Below, in pieces: positions 23,148 to 34,956 of a DNA stretch of 64,000 bases (its first letter is position 1; each line of letters begins with the position of its first letter). The position numbers were made by a program, and so were the translations under genes. The stretch is taken from assembly GCA_009809945.1 (NCBI GenBank), contig WTPW01000571.1, forward strand, positions 1-64,000, read 5' to 3'. Under the pieces are notes generated by a model. It was not told the DNA's origin, did not search any database, and saw only the letters and a program-made list of their open reading frames with translations. The stretch is from Gigaspora margarita (Eukaryota; Glomeromycota; Glomeromycetes; Diversisporales; Gigasporaceae).

Positions 23148-25018
23148 TACATCAGCAAATTTATAATAGCGTAATCTTACGTAAGATCTTACGAACCGTA
23201 ATATAAGCAAAATATTACGTAATATATTTCAAAATATTTCGAATTATCAAATTTTTGAAATATTACGAAAGTAATTTCAAAATATTTCGAAATAGTTTAA
23301 CAAAATATTTCGATCTATTTCAAAATAATTTAGGACTAGGAAACCAAGCTGGATCAGGATCAGTAGGTCTGTAACCTGGATCGCGCATTAGACTGATTTT
23401 TCAAAATAGTTCAAAATAGTTTAATGATATTCAAATTCTGTACTACAAGATCAGATTAGATCTTTTGTTTATAATTAGATCTTCTATTTTTTTTCGCTTT
23501 TTTGTTTTTATTTCGTTTCGTTTTTTATTTTCGTTTCATTTTTTGTTTTCGTTTCATTTTTTTGTTTTCATTTTTATTTTTAATTTTTTTTTAATTTATT
23601 TTTTATTTCGGCACTTTTACAAGACACCTTTGCAAGAAGACATACAACATTTCGAAACCTTGCGCATGTCTACTCAGACTTCTGACACATTCAAAAACAC
23701 CAAGAACGCTTCTTTAAAGAAATGATTAAGTTAGGTGCAAGTTTTCGCAAGTTTTCGCAAGGTTTTGCAAGTTTGTACAAGTTTTTGCAAGGTTTCGCAT
23801 CATTTATTTTTTCGTTTCATGTTTTTTGTTTTTGTTTTTTTTGTTTTATTTTAAAATTTTTTTTATTAATTTATTATATTTCGGCACTTTGCAAGAACAG
23901 AACCCTTACTTCCTGGCACTTTGCAACAAAAACAGCCCAGACTTTTTCGGTACTTCGCAACTTTTTTGGCATTTCGCAAGAACATTAACATGGTTTTCGC
24001 AATTTCTGAATTTACAAGAACGCGAACTCTTACGAAGATTTGGGGCTTCATTTATTTTTTTTTATTAGTTTGCTTACACTTTTTGTTTTTTTGTTTTTTT
24101 TTTTACTTATATTTTTAATTTTTATTTTAGTTTATTTATTCCTAACTACTTCGAAACGTTGCGACTTTCCTCGGCAATTTGCAAGAACCAACACTTTTAA
24201 GAAATGTTTTTTATTTTGAAGTTTTTAGAAAAAGAGTGCGAAACAAAGTTTATAGCCAAAACAAAAGAAGTAGTCAAAGTGAAGACAATAGAAAACAAAG
24301 AAGCGAAGATAATAGCTAACTGTGGGTGAGCGAAAATAAGTGTGTAGAGCTAGTTTTTTGTATATAGTGATAGAATTAGATGCGAAGAAGTGCGAAAGTA
24401 TTTAAAATAATATATAATAATGTAAAAAAAATACTGTAAAAAATGTATAATAATTAAAATATAATATATAATATAATATGTATAATATATAATAATAAAT
24501 AAAAAAATAATAATAAATAAAAAAATAATAATAAATAAAAAAATAATAATAAATAAAAAAATAATAATAAATAAAAAAATAATAATAAATAAAAAAATAT
24601 AAAATTTTATAATAAATTGCGAAACCTTGCAAAATAAAGTGAAAACCTGTAAAAAAGCATAATTATGTGAATATGTATATCGTTTATTTATTTTTTAAAA
24701 ATTTGCGATAATTTGCCAAATATTGCGAAACAATGCGAAAAGATCCAAAATATTGCGAAACAATGCGAAAATATCAAAATATTACCTCCTGCACGCATTA
24801 GTTTATTGATCTGCATGAGTACGCGACCCCTGTAGGGGGGAGGTAATTTGCATTTTTTTTATTTGGTATATTTCGAAATATTTCGAAATAATAACCGTAA
24901 TATTACCGTAATCTAACGTAATATATTACGTAATACGCCGCGTCGATCGTAAGATTTTTGTAATATTACGGGCCGTAATATCTTACGTAAGATTACGTAT
25001 ATATAATTCGCTGATGTA
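23148..25018 (+). mobile_element. 2 kb TIR family, copy 2 (both ends intact)
   Basis: Best-preserved copy. The left end TACATCAGCAAATTTATAAT is followed by GTAATCTTACGTAAGATCTT. The right end is the inverse: ATCTTACGTAAGATTACGTA, then ATATATAATTCGCTGATGTA. The arms run about 50 bases. The interior has TTTCGAAATATTTTGAAAT blocks, GTAACCTGGATCGCG, a GATCAGATTAGATCTTTTG box, then alternating T-rich tracts and CGGCACTTTGCAAGAAC phrases, an AGCTAACTGTGGGTGAGCG block and an AT-rich microsatellite. No transposase. It inserted in the LINE 3' region. No convincing TSD could be matched. Confidence 0.8.
24480..24600. repeat. 18-bp tandem repeat, about six units
   Basis: The unit AATAATAATAAATAAAAA repeats almost perfectly about six times. 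It lies inside the 2 kb-family copy. The minus ORF through it (repeating FIYYYF) is an artefact of the repeat. Confidence 0.9.
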
Positions 25019-25109
25019 ATCACATGTAAGAATTACTAATCTATGATGAATAGAGGTAAGAGCTGATTTACTCTCGACCTAATTCTTTACTAGAATGGTC
25101 GTAGACCTC

Positions 25110-28100
25110 TAGGTTGTGAGAATATTGTTTAGGGAGAAATTGTTGGTGGTGATGTATCTATTTAACGAAGTTTCTATTTGTATAGGAAGTAAAGGGGAAG
25201 TTCTTGTGAGTTTCGGGGCCGTAATAGTTGCTGGTATTGGCACTACGTCTGAGTGTCGTGCTGCATGGAAAGGAAGCCAGATCTTCTTGTAGATGAGTTT
25301 AGATATTTTATGGTGTAGCAGTGGTATTAGTTTTTTTCTGAGATGTTCTGTAGCAAAAGGGGCATGTGTTCTTCTTGTTATTAGTCCGATAGAAGCTTGT
25401 TGTTTGATATGTATGTCGAAGTAAGCCTGTATGAAAGCAGCTGGGTTCGCAAGCAGTTTTTCTTCTCTATTGGCAAGTCTAGTTAGGATTCTGTTTAATT
25501 ATGTTTTGAGGTTGACAGGGATATAATGACAGGTTAGTAAGTGGGCGTAGTCCTCCGGTGCTGAATAGCATCTGGGACAGAGGTAGTTTGGGTATGTTAT
25601 AGGGTTTCGGAAGTGGAGGAGTAGGAAGGTCGGTAGTTCTTCCGCGAGCAGCTTTACTTTAAAGTTTTTTAGGTTGGATAATGCAGGAGAGGTGTAAAGT
25701 GTCTTAGGTTTGTCTTTAATGATATAGTGGCGAGGGTGGCGTCCCAGTCTATGTCGGTTAGTTTGTGTTGCCAAAGTTTGATTCTGTCTTGGTTTTGCCA
25801 TTTGAGTAGGTTAGTAATATGGTGTATATGTTTTAGTATTGATTTGAGCTATTGTGCAATAGGGGTTGAATTTAGTAGCGGAGTGTATCTATTGTATAGG
25901 AAGTTGTGAGGCAGGAGGTCTAGAGGAAAGGGAGGGTTTGGGTCAGAAATTTTCTTGTCTTTGTCGAAGGAGATGTTTAGTTTCCGGTCTTCTATTATCA
26001 CATTTGTTATTCATTGTAACAGGGGCCATTCTATTTGGTCAATTCTTTGATTATGTAGGAAATATGTGTCAGTAGTTTGAGAAATTAGTGTTTGGAGATG
26101 GGGTTATTGGTGGTTATTTGTATTTTTGCTCGATAATCAGTGGTGGAAAGAGCGAATATTAATAGAGTGGTGAGTGTAGTGATCTTCGTAGGCCAATGTA
26201 CACTATAGCTGCTTATGGGGTTTCCATCTGGTAGAAATGAGCATGTTGCCACTATAGAAGTACAGTTTGATATTTTCTTTTGACTAGTAGTTAAGATGAT
26301 TTTTAGTTCCTTCTTTTTGAAATTTGATGAAACGAGGGATTCCCAGATTCCAATAGGTGGTTTGTTGAAAGCTGATAGTGGATGCGGTAGGAGTGCAGGT
26401 TGTTTGTTAGTTGTCTTCGTACGCATGAATTGCTGGAGGGAGTGTTTTATATCTTTGAGGGCTGCATGTATGTATTTCTGACAATCGACTTGTATGTTGT
26501 GGATGTATTCTTGTTCAAGGTGTATATAGCAGGTGCTATACGTAGTATTTCCTTTTGATAGTTTATAGCCTGGGCAGGCTATCACGGTGTTGTCATGTTG
26601 GATTCAGTAGTGTTTACCTATAAGTGGTGTATTATTGATATTATGTATTTTCGCTATTTCCATTTGGGAGGTTATTATCCATCCTTTTTTCTTCGGAAGC
26701 CATTTCGGGGTGATGAAAGGGTTGGGGTCGATAAGTTCTAGTGATGGTGAGGTAGTAGCGCTGATTAAGTCCTGTATAGTCGTAAACTATTTGGGTGTTC
26801 TTCTCCGTGGAATTTTTCTAATGTTGTGATGAAATTCCTTCCAGCTAAGTAGTCTTGTGTTAGTTGAATCTAAAAATTGTTCAATACAACTTATGTGGTG
26901 TTGATTCAGTTTGTTTTTGAGATATGTATTACGAGGATGTTTGTGGAGGAGGCAATTGACGGAAGAGCCAAGAAGTTTCATGGGGATGGCCAGGCATTTA
27001 GGGGTATGGTAAAATTAATATTTAGATCATGGGTTGCTAAGACGGCCTGACTTGTATGAGTAAAACTTTCTGATGACGAGATGATTGGGCGTTCTTCTAG
27101 AATTGATGATGTCGTATATGCAGTGTCTTGAATTTTCTGTAAGCGAATTTTCAAATATGACGAGTCGTATGAGACATGATTTAACCCGTGGAGAAGGTTG
27201 GTTACAAGAGTTGTTAGCTGTGCTTGACTTATATCAGTTATTGCATATATGGGTGCACAGGTTAGAAAGGAGTTGGGGACTCCTCTGGCTAGCTTTGCCT
27301 TTTGTTTGGTGATGTTCATTATTGTTCTATTAATTGCTTTTAGTTGGCTGGTTTTCAGGTATGAGAATAGGATGCAGTACTGGAAGCGAGGTATAATAAT
27401 GTGGTTGTAAATGTAGGCTGCTTGTTTTTCTGTAATTTTTGCCCAATGTAACTTTTTGAGATTCATTTAGATTTCAGATATTATCTGCTTCTGGACCTGG
27501 TTGTGCGTTTTGTTTAGGGTGAACCAGGTACCAAGGTATTTTAGTGGGGAATTATGCGGTAGAGCAGTAATTTCTGTATCGTCGAAGATGATGGAGTGTG
27601 GTATCATGGGGGAGTTGGTGAGTAGAAAGGATTTAGTAGCATTGACTTTTATGCTGTTTAGCTTATAGAAGCTGGTGGCAGTATTCAGTATGTCAGTTAA
27701 GGTTTGTTTGTCCAGGGCGATCCATAGGGCATCGTCCATGTAAGCCATAACTGAAGTGTTGATAGTTTTAGTTGGGGTAGTAGGGATGGTGCTTGAGTAT
27801 CTCATGAATTTTTTTTGTATAGTGGAGATGAGAGGATCGTAGTATATCTTCCACAATAGGGGCGAAAAGGTCTCTCCTTGATCTATGCCATCTATTGCCG
27901 GGTATGAGTCAGTGAAACCATAGTTAGTTATGACCTGATTTGTTCGATTTGATAATAAGTATGTGAGGAGATTAATAATAATTGTTGGAATTTTTATACG
28001 ATGGAGTGCTTTTGCCAATGTATCAATATGGACAGAGTCGAAGGCTTTCGACATGTCCTGCGAGAGTGCCCAGATTTCTTTATTGTGTGTCAGAGTATCT

Positions 28101-30146
28101 TCTATGATGTGGGTGAATTTCGAAACTGGTTGGATCGTAGATTGGTGTGGGAAAGCCGCATAGTTCATTGGCGAGAGTACCTCATTTTTCATTATAATGT
28201 CAGTCATTCTCGAAGTCAGGATTTTAGTAAAGCATTTATGGGTGTGGTCTATCAGTGTGATGGGTCTTGTTGTACTGAGATCGTATTTGTATTCTTGTTT
28301 TGGGGGATAGGCCAAATATTTGCTCTCAACCATTTTCGGAGTTTCGCCCAGGTGCATACAATTGTTAAATATCTCAAGCAGTAAAGTTAGCGCCGAGTTG
28401 GAGAGGTGTTGAAGTATTTCATTCGCAATAGCTAGTGGTCCTGTAGCCTTGTTTTTAGGTGCTTTGTTTATAGTTTCCTGCAGTTCTATAAGAGAGATTG
28501 GTTGTGTAAGTGGTTCAAAAATCATTGGATCAATTTTTTTTAGCAGAAGATATGCTTCATCCCATTCATGTGCATAGTTCGGGTCAGGAGGGTTCTTTCT
28601 GGTCCAGGACATAAAGTGGGAACAGATGTGTACCTGAACTTCTGGCTTATTAGTAATAATTTGGTCAGGGAGTATTATCTTGTTGGTTCGCACTGGTTCT
28701 GGTCTTCTCTTGAGAATGCTATCTATCATTCTAGTAGTGTTTTCTTTGAGGTCATTATATCTTCTGTTGACGAAGTGATCAATTTTTTTGGATTGTTTCT
28801 AGAGTTTTTCTAAGTTGCGTGCAGTCCAGATTGTATGCTTAATTTGTTTTAATTGGAAAATAGTAGTGGGGGTGGACTGGATATCTGCTAGTGAAAGGGG
28901 TGTAATTGTTAGGTTAGCTAGAACTGAAGCCGTGTGTAGAAACTTGTTATATTTTTCGAGGGGAAGATTAGAGGTTTGTGTGCTTAGCAGCCGAAGGCAT
29001 TTATTTAGGTTTTAAAGCTAAGTGTAGGTGAGTAGCTTTTAAGGAAAGCCCGTTAAATTTTTTTGGACTAGTGAAGATGTAGGAAATGTGTTTGTTTATT
29101 AATCTCTTGACAGTTGCAGACCAAATGTGCCAGGCCTTATTCAGATCATGTGAGTTCCAAGTGTCAGTTTTTGTGAATGCGTAGTTAGATAGAGCGGTTT
29201 TAACTTCTGTCGAGAAGTCTTTCCAGTTCTCTTTTGTCATTTTAGCATACTGATAGATCTTCTGCTTTTTCTTTTTGTTGCGTGGTGCTTTTTGTTTGAA
29301 AATTTTGATGTGCTAAATGGATTGGATAATTTTGTGGTCACTGTCGGTGATGAATTCGGCATCTGTGATTACAGGTTGGTCGATGTCTTGAACTATATCT
29401 GAGGTTACCCAGATATCATCGATCTGGCTGCTAGTATTAGAGTTACTCCAGGTGGGTATGGTAATGTGATAAAATGATAGAAGGCTGGTAGCATTTAAAG
29501 TTTGTAAATTTTTGAAAAGAGAGAATCTCTTGTCTCTAAGCATGTTTGCGTTTAGGTCTCCGAGGAGAATTACATGCCAGTTTCTGTTTTTTGCTTCACG
29601 ATACTATCTAGTTGCTTTTTCTTGAGTCTGCTTATTTAGTTGGGAGTGGCTCGTAGCTGAGGGCAGGTAGGTGGAGATTATGCGCGTTTTATTTCCTGGG
29701 AAGTAAAAATCTACATATATCAGTGTGCCGAGTAGGGTCTGGATAGTATGAATGTATGGTTGGAGTTGGTTGCACACCATCAGTGCCGTGCCTAGACTGG
29801 GTCCGGTGTTGGTCAAGTTCGAAGTTTCAAAATTTGAGGTAAAGAATGAGTAGAGGGAATTAGTAAGAGTAGCCGCCCTTGCAGTAGTGAGCTTTGTTTC
29901 GGTTAGTGCAATTATGTGAAAGTTGGATTCCACACAGTGGTCGATCCAATCGTGTATCTTTCCGAGCTTGGACATGCCTCGAATGTTGTGGGTGACAATA
30001 TTAAGTTCATTATTATGGAATGATATTTTTTGTGATTCGATTTTTAAGGGAGATGTGGTAGTATCTTCTGTGTAAAGGTTATTATTATTAATGTTAGTAT
30101 GATTTTGAGAAGGTGTATCTCCAGGTTCCATTGGTTGTTCACTCAT
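25110..30146 (-). pseudogene. LINE ORF2: APE endonuclease, reverse transcriptase, RNase H-like, Cys/His end
   Basis: The start is ATG at 30146, overlapping the ORF1 stop. In order: an APE-type endonuclease with THNIRGM, ALTETKL (catalytic Glu), ISTYLPS, GDLNA, QIDDIWV and SDHK (about 30010-29320). The reverse transcriptase (28729-27467) has SQDMSKAFDSVHIDTLAKAL, IDQGETFSPLLWKIYYDP and the active-site AYMDDALWIA (about 27725-27745). After an in-frame TAG (27464-27466) come 27466-26978 and 26981-26787, a region resembling a worn RNase H (26585-26085, with CSFLPDGNP but no clear DED triad), and a Cys/His end LCPRCYSAPEDYAHLLTCH (about 25533-25590). Only a handful of stops and frame changes interrupt it. 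It would nick target DNA and copy the LINE RNA. Not functional as read because of the stops. Confidence 0.85.
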
Positions 30147-32511
30147 GATCTATGAGGTGATCCGTTTGTGTACTTGCGCCAGAGGTGTGTGGGGCATAAT
30201 TATCTAGGATATCCCATTCTGGTTTTGGTAGATCTGGAACAGTGATAAAATGTAGAGGTAGTGTATTGAAAGAGAAGTAGTTGTGTAGTAAAGATTCAGT
30301 GGGTTGTATTTTCTCATAGGTTCGAATAGGTAGCTGTAGATTATTCAATTCCGGAATGTGTTTAATGATATCGATCGCTACTAGTAGGTCTGTGGGTAAA
30401 GCCGGTTTGTCGCTTTGTGCTGGTACCTTCTCTGGTATCTCAATCCATGAAGGTGGTATTTTATAGAAGAAATAGTATGCCCTAAGTGCCCGGTCTGTCT
30501 TTATCAGAATTTTTGGTGAGCGAATAGGTGTAGTAATGTGAACGGCGGTCACCAGGGTCGGATCCTCCGGAAGAGATGGTTTGTTAGTGGGATTCACCGT
30601 CATGTATTCAAGTGGTAGAGGAATTCCAAATTTGTATAGTGGTTCAATTTCTGCCAGGAATATTTTTGCTGTGGGAACTCATTGATTGGGAAGCTATATG
30701 TTCCTTTGATTCGTATGTTTAGCGGGTCTGCAGGCAGTTTTAGCTTTTGTAAGAAGTAGTCATTGGGGATCGTTTGAATGAGTAGTGTTCACGTAGGGTT
30801 GTAACTAGGTTTTTAAATTCGTCTTCGTTTTTCAGTGCACAAGGAAATAGATGTCTGGTTGCAGAGTTGAGGTCCTGTAGGGTGGAAGGGAGTCGTTCCT
30901 TTTCTTTTGGTAGATCGAAGTATGAGTCAGGGATTTTGTCGAAGATGTAGTATTGCTTTAGTTGTCTCCTAAAAGTTAAGAGCCGTGCTAATTCTTTGTG
31001 TTCAGTGATGGGAAACATCCCCTGGAATGAGTGGTGTAAGTCTTGGGGGTTTTCTGAAATGTCCTTTAAGGCGTAGGCAAAGTAATTGTCTGGCAAATGC
31101 TCAAAGGAGAAGACCTTTCTAAGAGCAGTTATTACCGGTCCAGTGTTTATTCTATTCTGAATGAGAAGCGCATGTGGGAGTACTTCATGTATTGCATGAT
31201 CTATTAGTTGTAAAGAAGTCAGCAGGGGCTCTAGTAGGTCTACGTGCATGCCCAGTAAGCGAGAGCGGGTTGTTTCAAATGATAATACTGGTTTGATTTG
31301 AGTGAAGTTAAGGCAGTAGTAAATCAGTCTAGTACAGTCGTGCGGTTTCATTAGGAGAAAGTCTGCATTGGTCATGAAATCTATAGCTAGTTTTGTTTTT
31401 AATTTGCTGTAGATCTGGTCCTGATTAGTTTTGTTGATGAAGTTTTTGTTGTGTTGTCTCTTGTATTTTTCAAGTGCCATATGGTATAAGGTATTGAATT
31501 CGACTTGATGTGCAGGTTGGGTGTCTTTAGTTCTGGAAAAGGAGCGGAAAAAGGCAGTATCGAAGTATTTTAGTTTAGAATTTATAGCCGTAGGTATGTT
31601 CAAAGCAGTTGGATGTGTCGTCAATTTGTGTTTTAGGAATTTTTCTAGTTCCTCAGTAGTGTCAAAGGCCGCTATGATCCTCTCATAGGACCACTCTGCT
31701 GGGTCGAAGTGACGTAGGCGTTGTCGTGCTCTCACTTTCAGTGTACCTGTACACCATTCCGGTTGTGTTTCAGTTGTTCGACATGTGTGTGCTTTACTGT
31801 ATAGCTTGCGTGGACCGTTCGATTTCTAAGCAGTAGGCGGTTCATTGTGAGATAGTCTTGGAGAAGGAGGTGGTGATTCTATAGTCTTGTTGGATTCTGT
31901 TTCCATCCTGTCCTTATCTGCATTTAATATAGTTGTGGTTTGTGGTATCTGTTGGTTGATCGTTTCGGTTGGAAGCGCCCACGGATTGGGGTCGGAAGTC
32001 TAGGAAGATCGTACAAGGTCGACTTGAGGATCGGTGAGGATCTGCACTAATGTAGAATCGGTTCCTGTATTGTGTTCTATAATTGGAGATCAGGGTACCT
32101 GGGTAATCTGATTATTTCCCACGTTTGTTGTGGTATCATACACAGGTGATTCTATAAATGGGTGGAACGGGGGTGTATGGTTCCCACTGTCCAAATTCAT
32201 CAGTCCAGTTGGTTCGGGTGCTAGCACCAGCAGTTTTTCTCCCACGGTTGTTTTGACGGAGTCATCAGGTGATGTTGGGAATAGATTTGATGGGGGTAAG
32301 CCCATATAGCCACTTTTTGATGAAAATTCTATAGTGATTTTGGAGGAGAGAGCAAGCGGTGTGATTTCAGTAGAGCAGTAGTTGTTTTGATGCGTTTGAG
32401 CGAGGGTGTGGATGATGTTGCATTGTTCGCTATGTCTGTTTGTGTAGCTTCTAAAGCGGAAGGGTATACATCCTGCATCATATCATTTACTGTGCTTGGT
32501 TCGTGTGACAT
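30139..32511 (-). pseudogene. LINE ORF1 with repeated IP-x-x-YF-x-L motif
   Basis: ORF1 starts MSHEPSTVNDMMQDVYP at 32511, is Pro/Thr/Ser-rich and unstructured at first, then changes frame (32305-32090, then 31735-30740, then 30603-30139). The long block 31735-30740 begins near RARQRLRHFDPAEWSYE. Its C-terminal half repeats a unit of about 80 residues built around LPDNYFAY, IPDSYFDLP, IPNDYFLQ and IPPSWIEIP, each preceded by YSF or YYIF. No RRM or zinc knuckle is recognised, so the fold is unknown. By position it should be the RNA-binding ORF1 protein. The stop TGA overlaps the ORF2 start in ATGAGTGA. A related ORF1 fragment is at 46870-48400. Confidence 0.75.
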
Positions 32512-33004
32512 TTTTGGAAGAAAATTAAGGAAAATTTCCGGTGTGGAAAGAGTAATGGGCCTCTTTCTTTTGGTTATTCTGACTAACGTTTGTACGGGAA
32601 CGGCAGGGTCTTCATCTATTTAGCCCAGAGGGCTCAGTTATTGGTAGTTTACTATTAAAACTCTTGGCGTATAGTGTTTATTTTCCAAATTTTTTGTTTT
32701 GAAGATCAGTACCAGAAAGAGTTTTTTTTTAAACAATAAATATAGCGATATTTGTTAATTATCGATATATAACCTATTAATATATATCAAAAATTAACCA
32801 AATATCGCTATATATCGATAGTAATAGATCTGCTACATTGCGATTTGAATCCAATAAATAATTTATATCGATATTAATATAATCAATATATATCAATAAT
32901 TAGTTATTTAATGATATTTATCATTTACCGGTATATATCGATATGTTTGCTCTTTAACGATATTTAGTCTTTTCCGATATATAGTGAAAAGATATATTTT
33001 AAGA

Positions 33005-34290
33005 CTGGGCTGAATCAGTAGATCTGTATCTTGGACGCGTTTGATTAATATTTTCGAAATGTTTCGAAATGTTTTGATGATCATAGTACAAGATCAGATT
33101 AGATCTCTGTTTATTTTTTTTTGTTTATAATTTAGATCTTCTATCACTTTTACATTGTTTTTTCGTTGTTTTGTTTTTTTTTGTTACGTTTCGTTTCGTT
33201 TAGTATCATTTTTTTCATTTGTTTTTTCATTTTTTTTCATTTATTAATTTTTTTTATTTTATTTCTACAAAAAAACACTTTTTGGTATGAAATATAGTGA
33301 CTTTCTGACACCTTGCGCAAAGCAACGCATTTGTGTTGTCCTAGTTGGTGTTATCGCTGGTGTTGTAGTTGATGTCGTCGTTGGTGTCGTCATTGGAATT
33401 GTTGCTAGTTGGTATCATTGGTGTTCTTGTGGAATGGCTTTACGTGCCTCTCAGTATTTTTGTAGATGGTATTGCATAGATTTTTAGTGTTCTTGTAGGT
33501 GGTCCATTTGTTTTTCTTCTCTTGTATTCGTACAGTGTGGTCTTGCTTGTTTCTCTTGCATTCGTATGGGGCGGTTTTGCTCATTCTCTTGCATTTGTAC
33601 GAGTCGTATGGGATAATTTTTCTTGTTTCTCTTGCGTTTGTACGAGTGGTATAACATTAACACTTCTGAGAAATAGTTTTTTTATTTTTTTTACTTACTA
33701 TTTTTTTAGAAAGTAGCGAACATAAGCGAATATAAGCGAATAGAAGCGAATATGAGTGAATAGAAGCAAATAATTGTTTATTTTTTCGTTTTCATTTTTT
33801 TTCATCATTTTATTTGGTTTTACTTTTTGTTTTTTGTTCTTTTTTTATTCTTTAATTCTTTTAGAACTTTGCACAAGAAATGACGTAACTATTCCGGCAC
33901 TTTACAAGAACACCAATTCTAACTTCTCCGGCACTTTGCAAGTAGTAGCGAATATGAGCAAATATAAGCAAATATAATCGAAAATAAGCAAATATAAGCA
34001 AATATAAGCAAATATAATAGTTTATTTTTTTTCATTTTCATTTTATTTTCGTTATTTTTTTTTTGGTTTCGTTCTTTTTTGGTTTTATTTTTTTTGTNAT
34101 TTTTTTTATAATAATATATAATAAAATATGTAATATTTAAAATATAATATATAATAATAAATAAAAAAATAAAAATTTTATATTAAATTGTGAAAACTTG
34201 TGAATATTGTATATTTAATTTAAAATAATATATAATAATAATAATAAATAAAAAAGCATGATTATGTGAACAGATGCATTTTGTATATTG
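33005..34290 (+). mobile_element. 2 kb TIR family, copy 3 (partial, rearranged)
   Basis: Begins inside the family sequence with the GTAGATCTGTATCTTGGACGCG and TTTCGAAATGTTTCGAAATG blocks and the GATCAGATTAGATCTCTG box. It has one or two CGGCACTTTACAAGAACACC phrases and ends with TGATTATGTGAAC. Both ACATCAGC termini are missing. Two unusual stretches occur here: 33330-33660 is G/T-rich with TTGTACGAGTGGT and GTTGGTGT repeats, and 33710-34020 has many copies of AATATAAGCA. No gene. Confidence 0.65.
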
Positions 34291-34499
34291 ATTATAAACT
34301 ATCATGGATATATATCGATTATAATCACTATCGTTATATATCGATTAATATCTATATCAGATATATATCGATTATTATCACTATTGATGATAATCGGCAG
34401 GGTAGTGTATAATCGATATATATCCACATGGTTAGTAATCGATATATATCTATATATAAAATTTGCAGATGCTAAAAATCAGCTATACCACAATTGACA

Positions 34500-34848
34500 A
34501 AAGTCACTACATAGTAAAGTCTAAATTTTACTAAGCAAAACGATTAAAGTCGCTTAAATAAACTTATTCAGAAGGTCAAAATACACTTACTATAAATTTT
34601 TATAAGTATTAAAGAATTTTTTATTAATTGATTTTTGATTTTTACATTCGACAGAAAAATTAAAATTTTTTAAAAAAATATATTCAACGAACGTAAAAAT
34701 TAAAAGTTAAATAATAAAAATTTCTTCAATTTTAATAAAAATTTTAGCGTATATGTATTTTGGTCTTCCAAACAAGATTACTTAATCGATAATTATCGAT
34801 TGATATAGTAGAATTTAGACTTTACTATGTAGCAACTATCTGCAATTA
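34500..34848. mobile_element. MITE with TACATAGTAAAGTCTAAATT arms
   Basis: The left arm CACTACATAGTAAAGTCTAA and right arm (inverse of TTGCTACATAGTAAAGTCTA) match over about 30 bases. The interior has a central AAAATTTTTTAAAAAAATAT and flanking TTAAAATTTT and AAAAATTAAAAGTTAAATAA segments. A related block is inside the hAT-like element at 21834-22080. No ORF; TSD not clear. Confidence 0.7.
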
Positions 34849-34956
34849 ACTAATAATCGATTTTGCTTCAATATTATTGACTGTTTATACATATATATAT
34901 AGGACATGATAGATGGCCGACCCTTCTAGATAATTACATGATTTACTGCACTTCCC

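Larger units (their letters stand above)
23085..32739 (-). mobile_element. Near full-length LINE with target-site duplication
   Basis: Flanked by the 14-base duplication ATATAGCGATATTT (23071-23084 and 32740-32753). The T-run at 23085-23093 is its poly(A) tail in reverse. On the minus strand the order is 5' leader, ORF1 (from 32511), ORF2 with endonuclease, reverse transcriptase, RNase H-like region and Cys/His end (30146 to about 25110), then a 3' region interrupted by a 2 kb-family TIR element (23148-25018). Without that insert the LINE is about 7.8 kb. Its coding part is clearly richer in G+C and has far fewer stops than neighbouring elements, so it is comparatively recent. An APE endonuclease plus RNase H suggests the I/Tad-like side of LINE diversity; exact clade not determined. 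Confidence 0.9.
22915..32965. mobile_element. CGATATAT-rich foldback element split by the LINE
   Basis: The left arm 22915-23084 and right arm 32801-32965 are inverted copies. Shared landmarks are AATATCGCTATATATCGATA, GTAATAGATCTGCTAC, ATTTATATCGATATTAATAT and CATTTACCGGTATATATCG. Between them on the right is a 47-base spacer (32754-32800). The LINE landed in the left arm close to the spacer, duplicating 14 bases. The arms drift apart beyond the CCGGTATATATCG block, so the outer limits are not fixed. Confidence 0.7.
21340..34956. mobile_element. Possible outer TIR element split by younger insertions
   Basis: AGGAAAGTGCAGTAAATTAC starts at 21340, and the inverse of AGGGAAGTGCAGTAAATCAT ends near 34957, with TAAG at both edges. 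If these are one element's TIRs, it has been expanded by the hAT-like element, the foldback/LINE complex, a 2 kb-family fragment and a MITE. The arms are only about 27 bases with several transitions, so two unrelated ends of one family remain possible. Confidence 0.4.

Noticed and set aside
24402..24632. Minus ORF of repeating FIYYYF
   Set aside because: Translation of an 18-base tandem repeat.
28001..28384. 127-codon plus ORF
   Set aside because: Shadow of the reverse transcriptase on the opposite strand.
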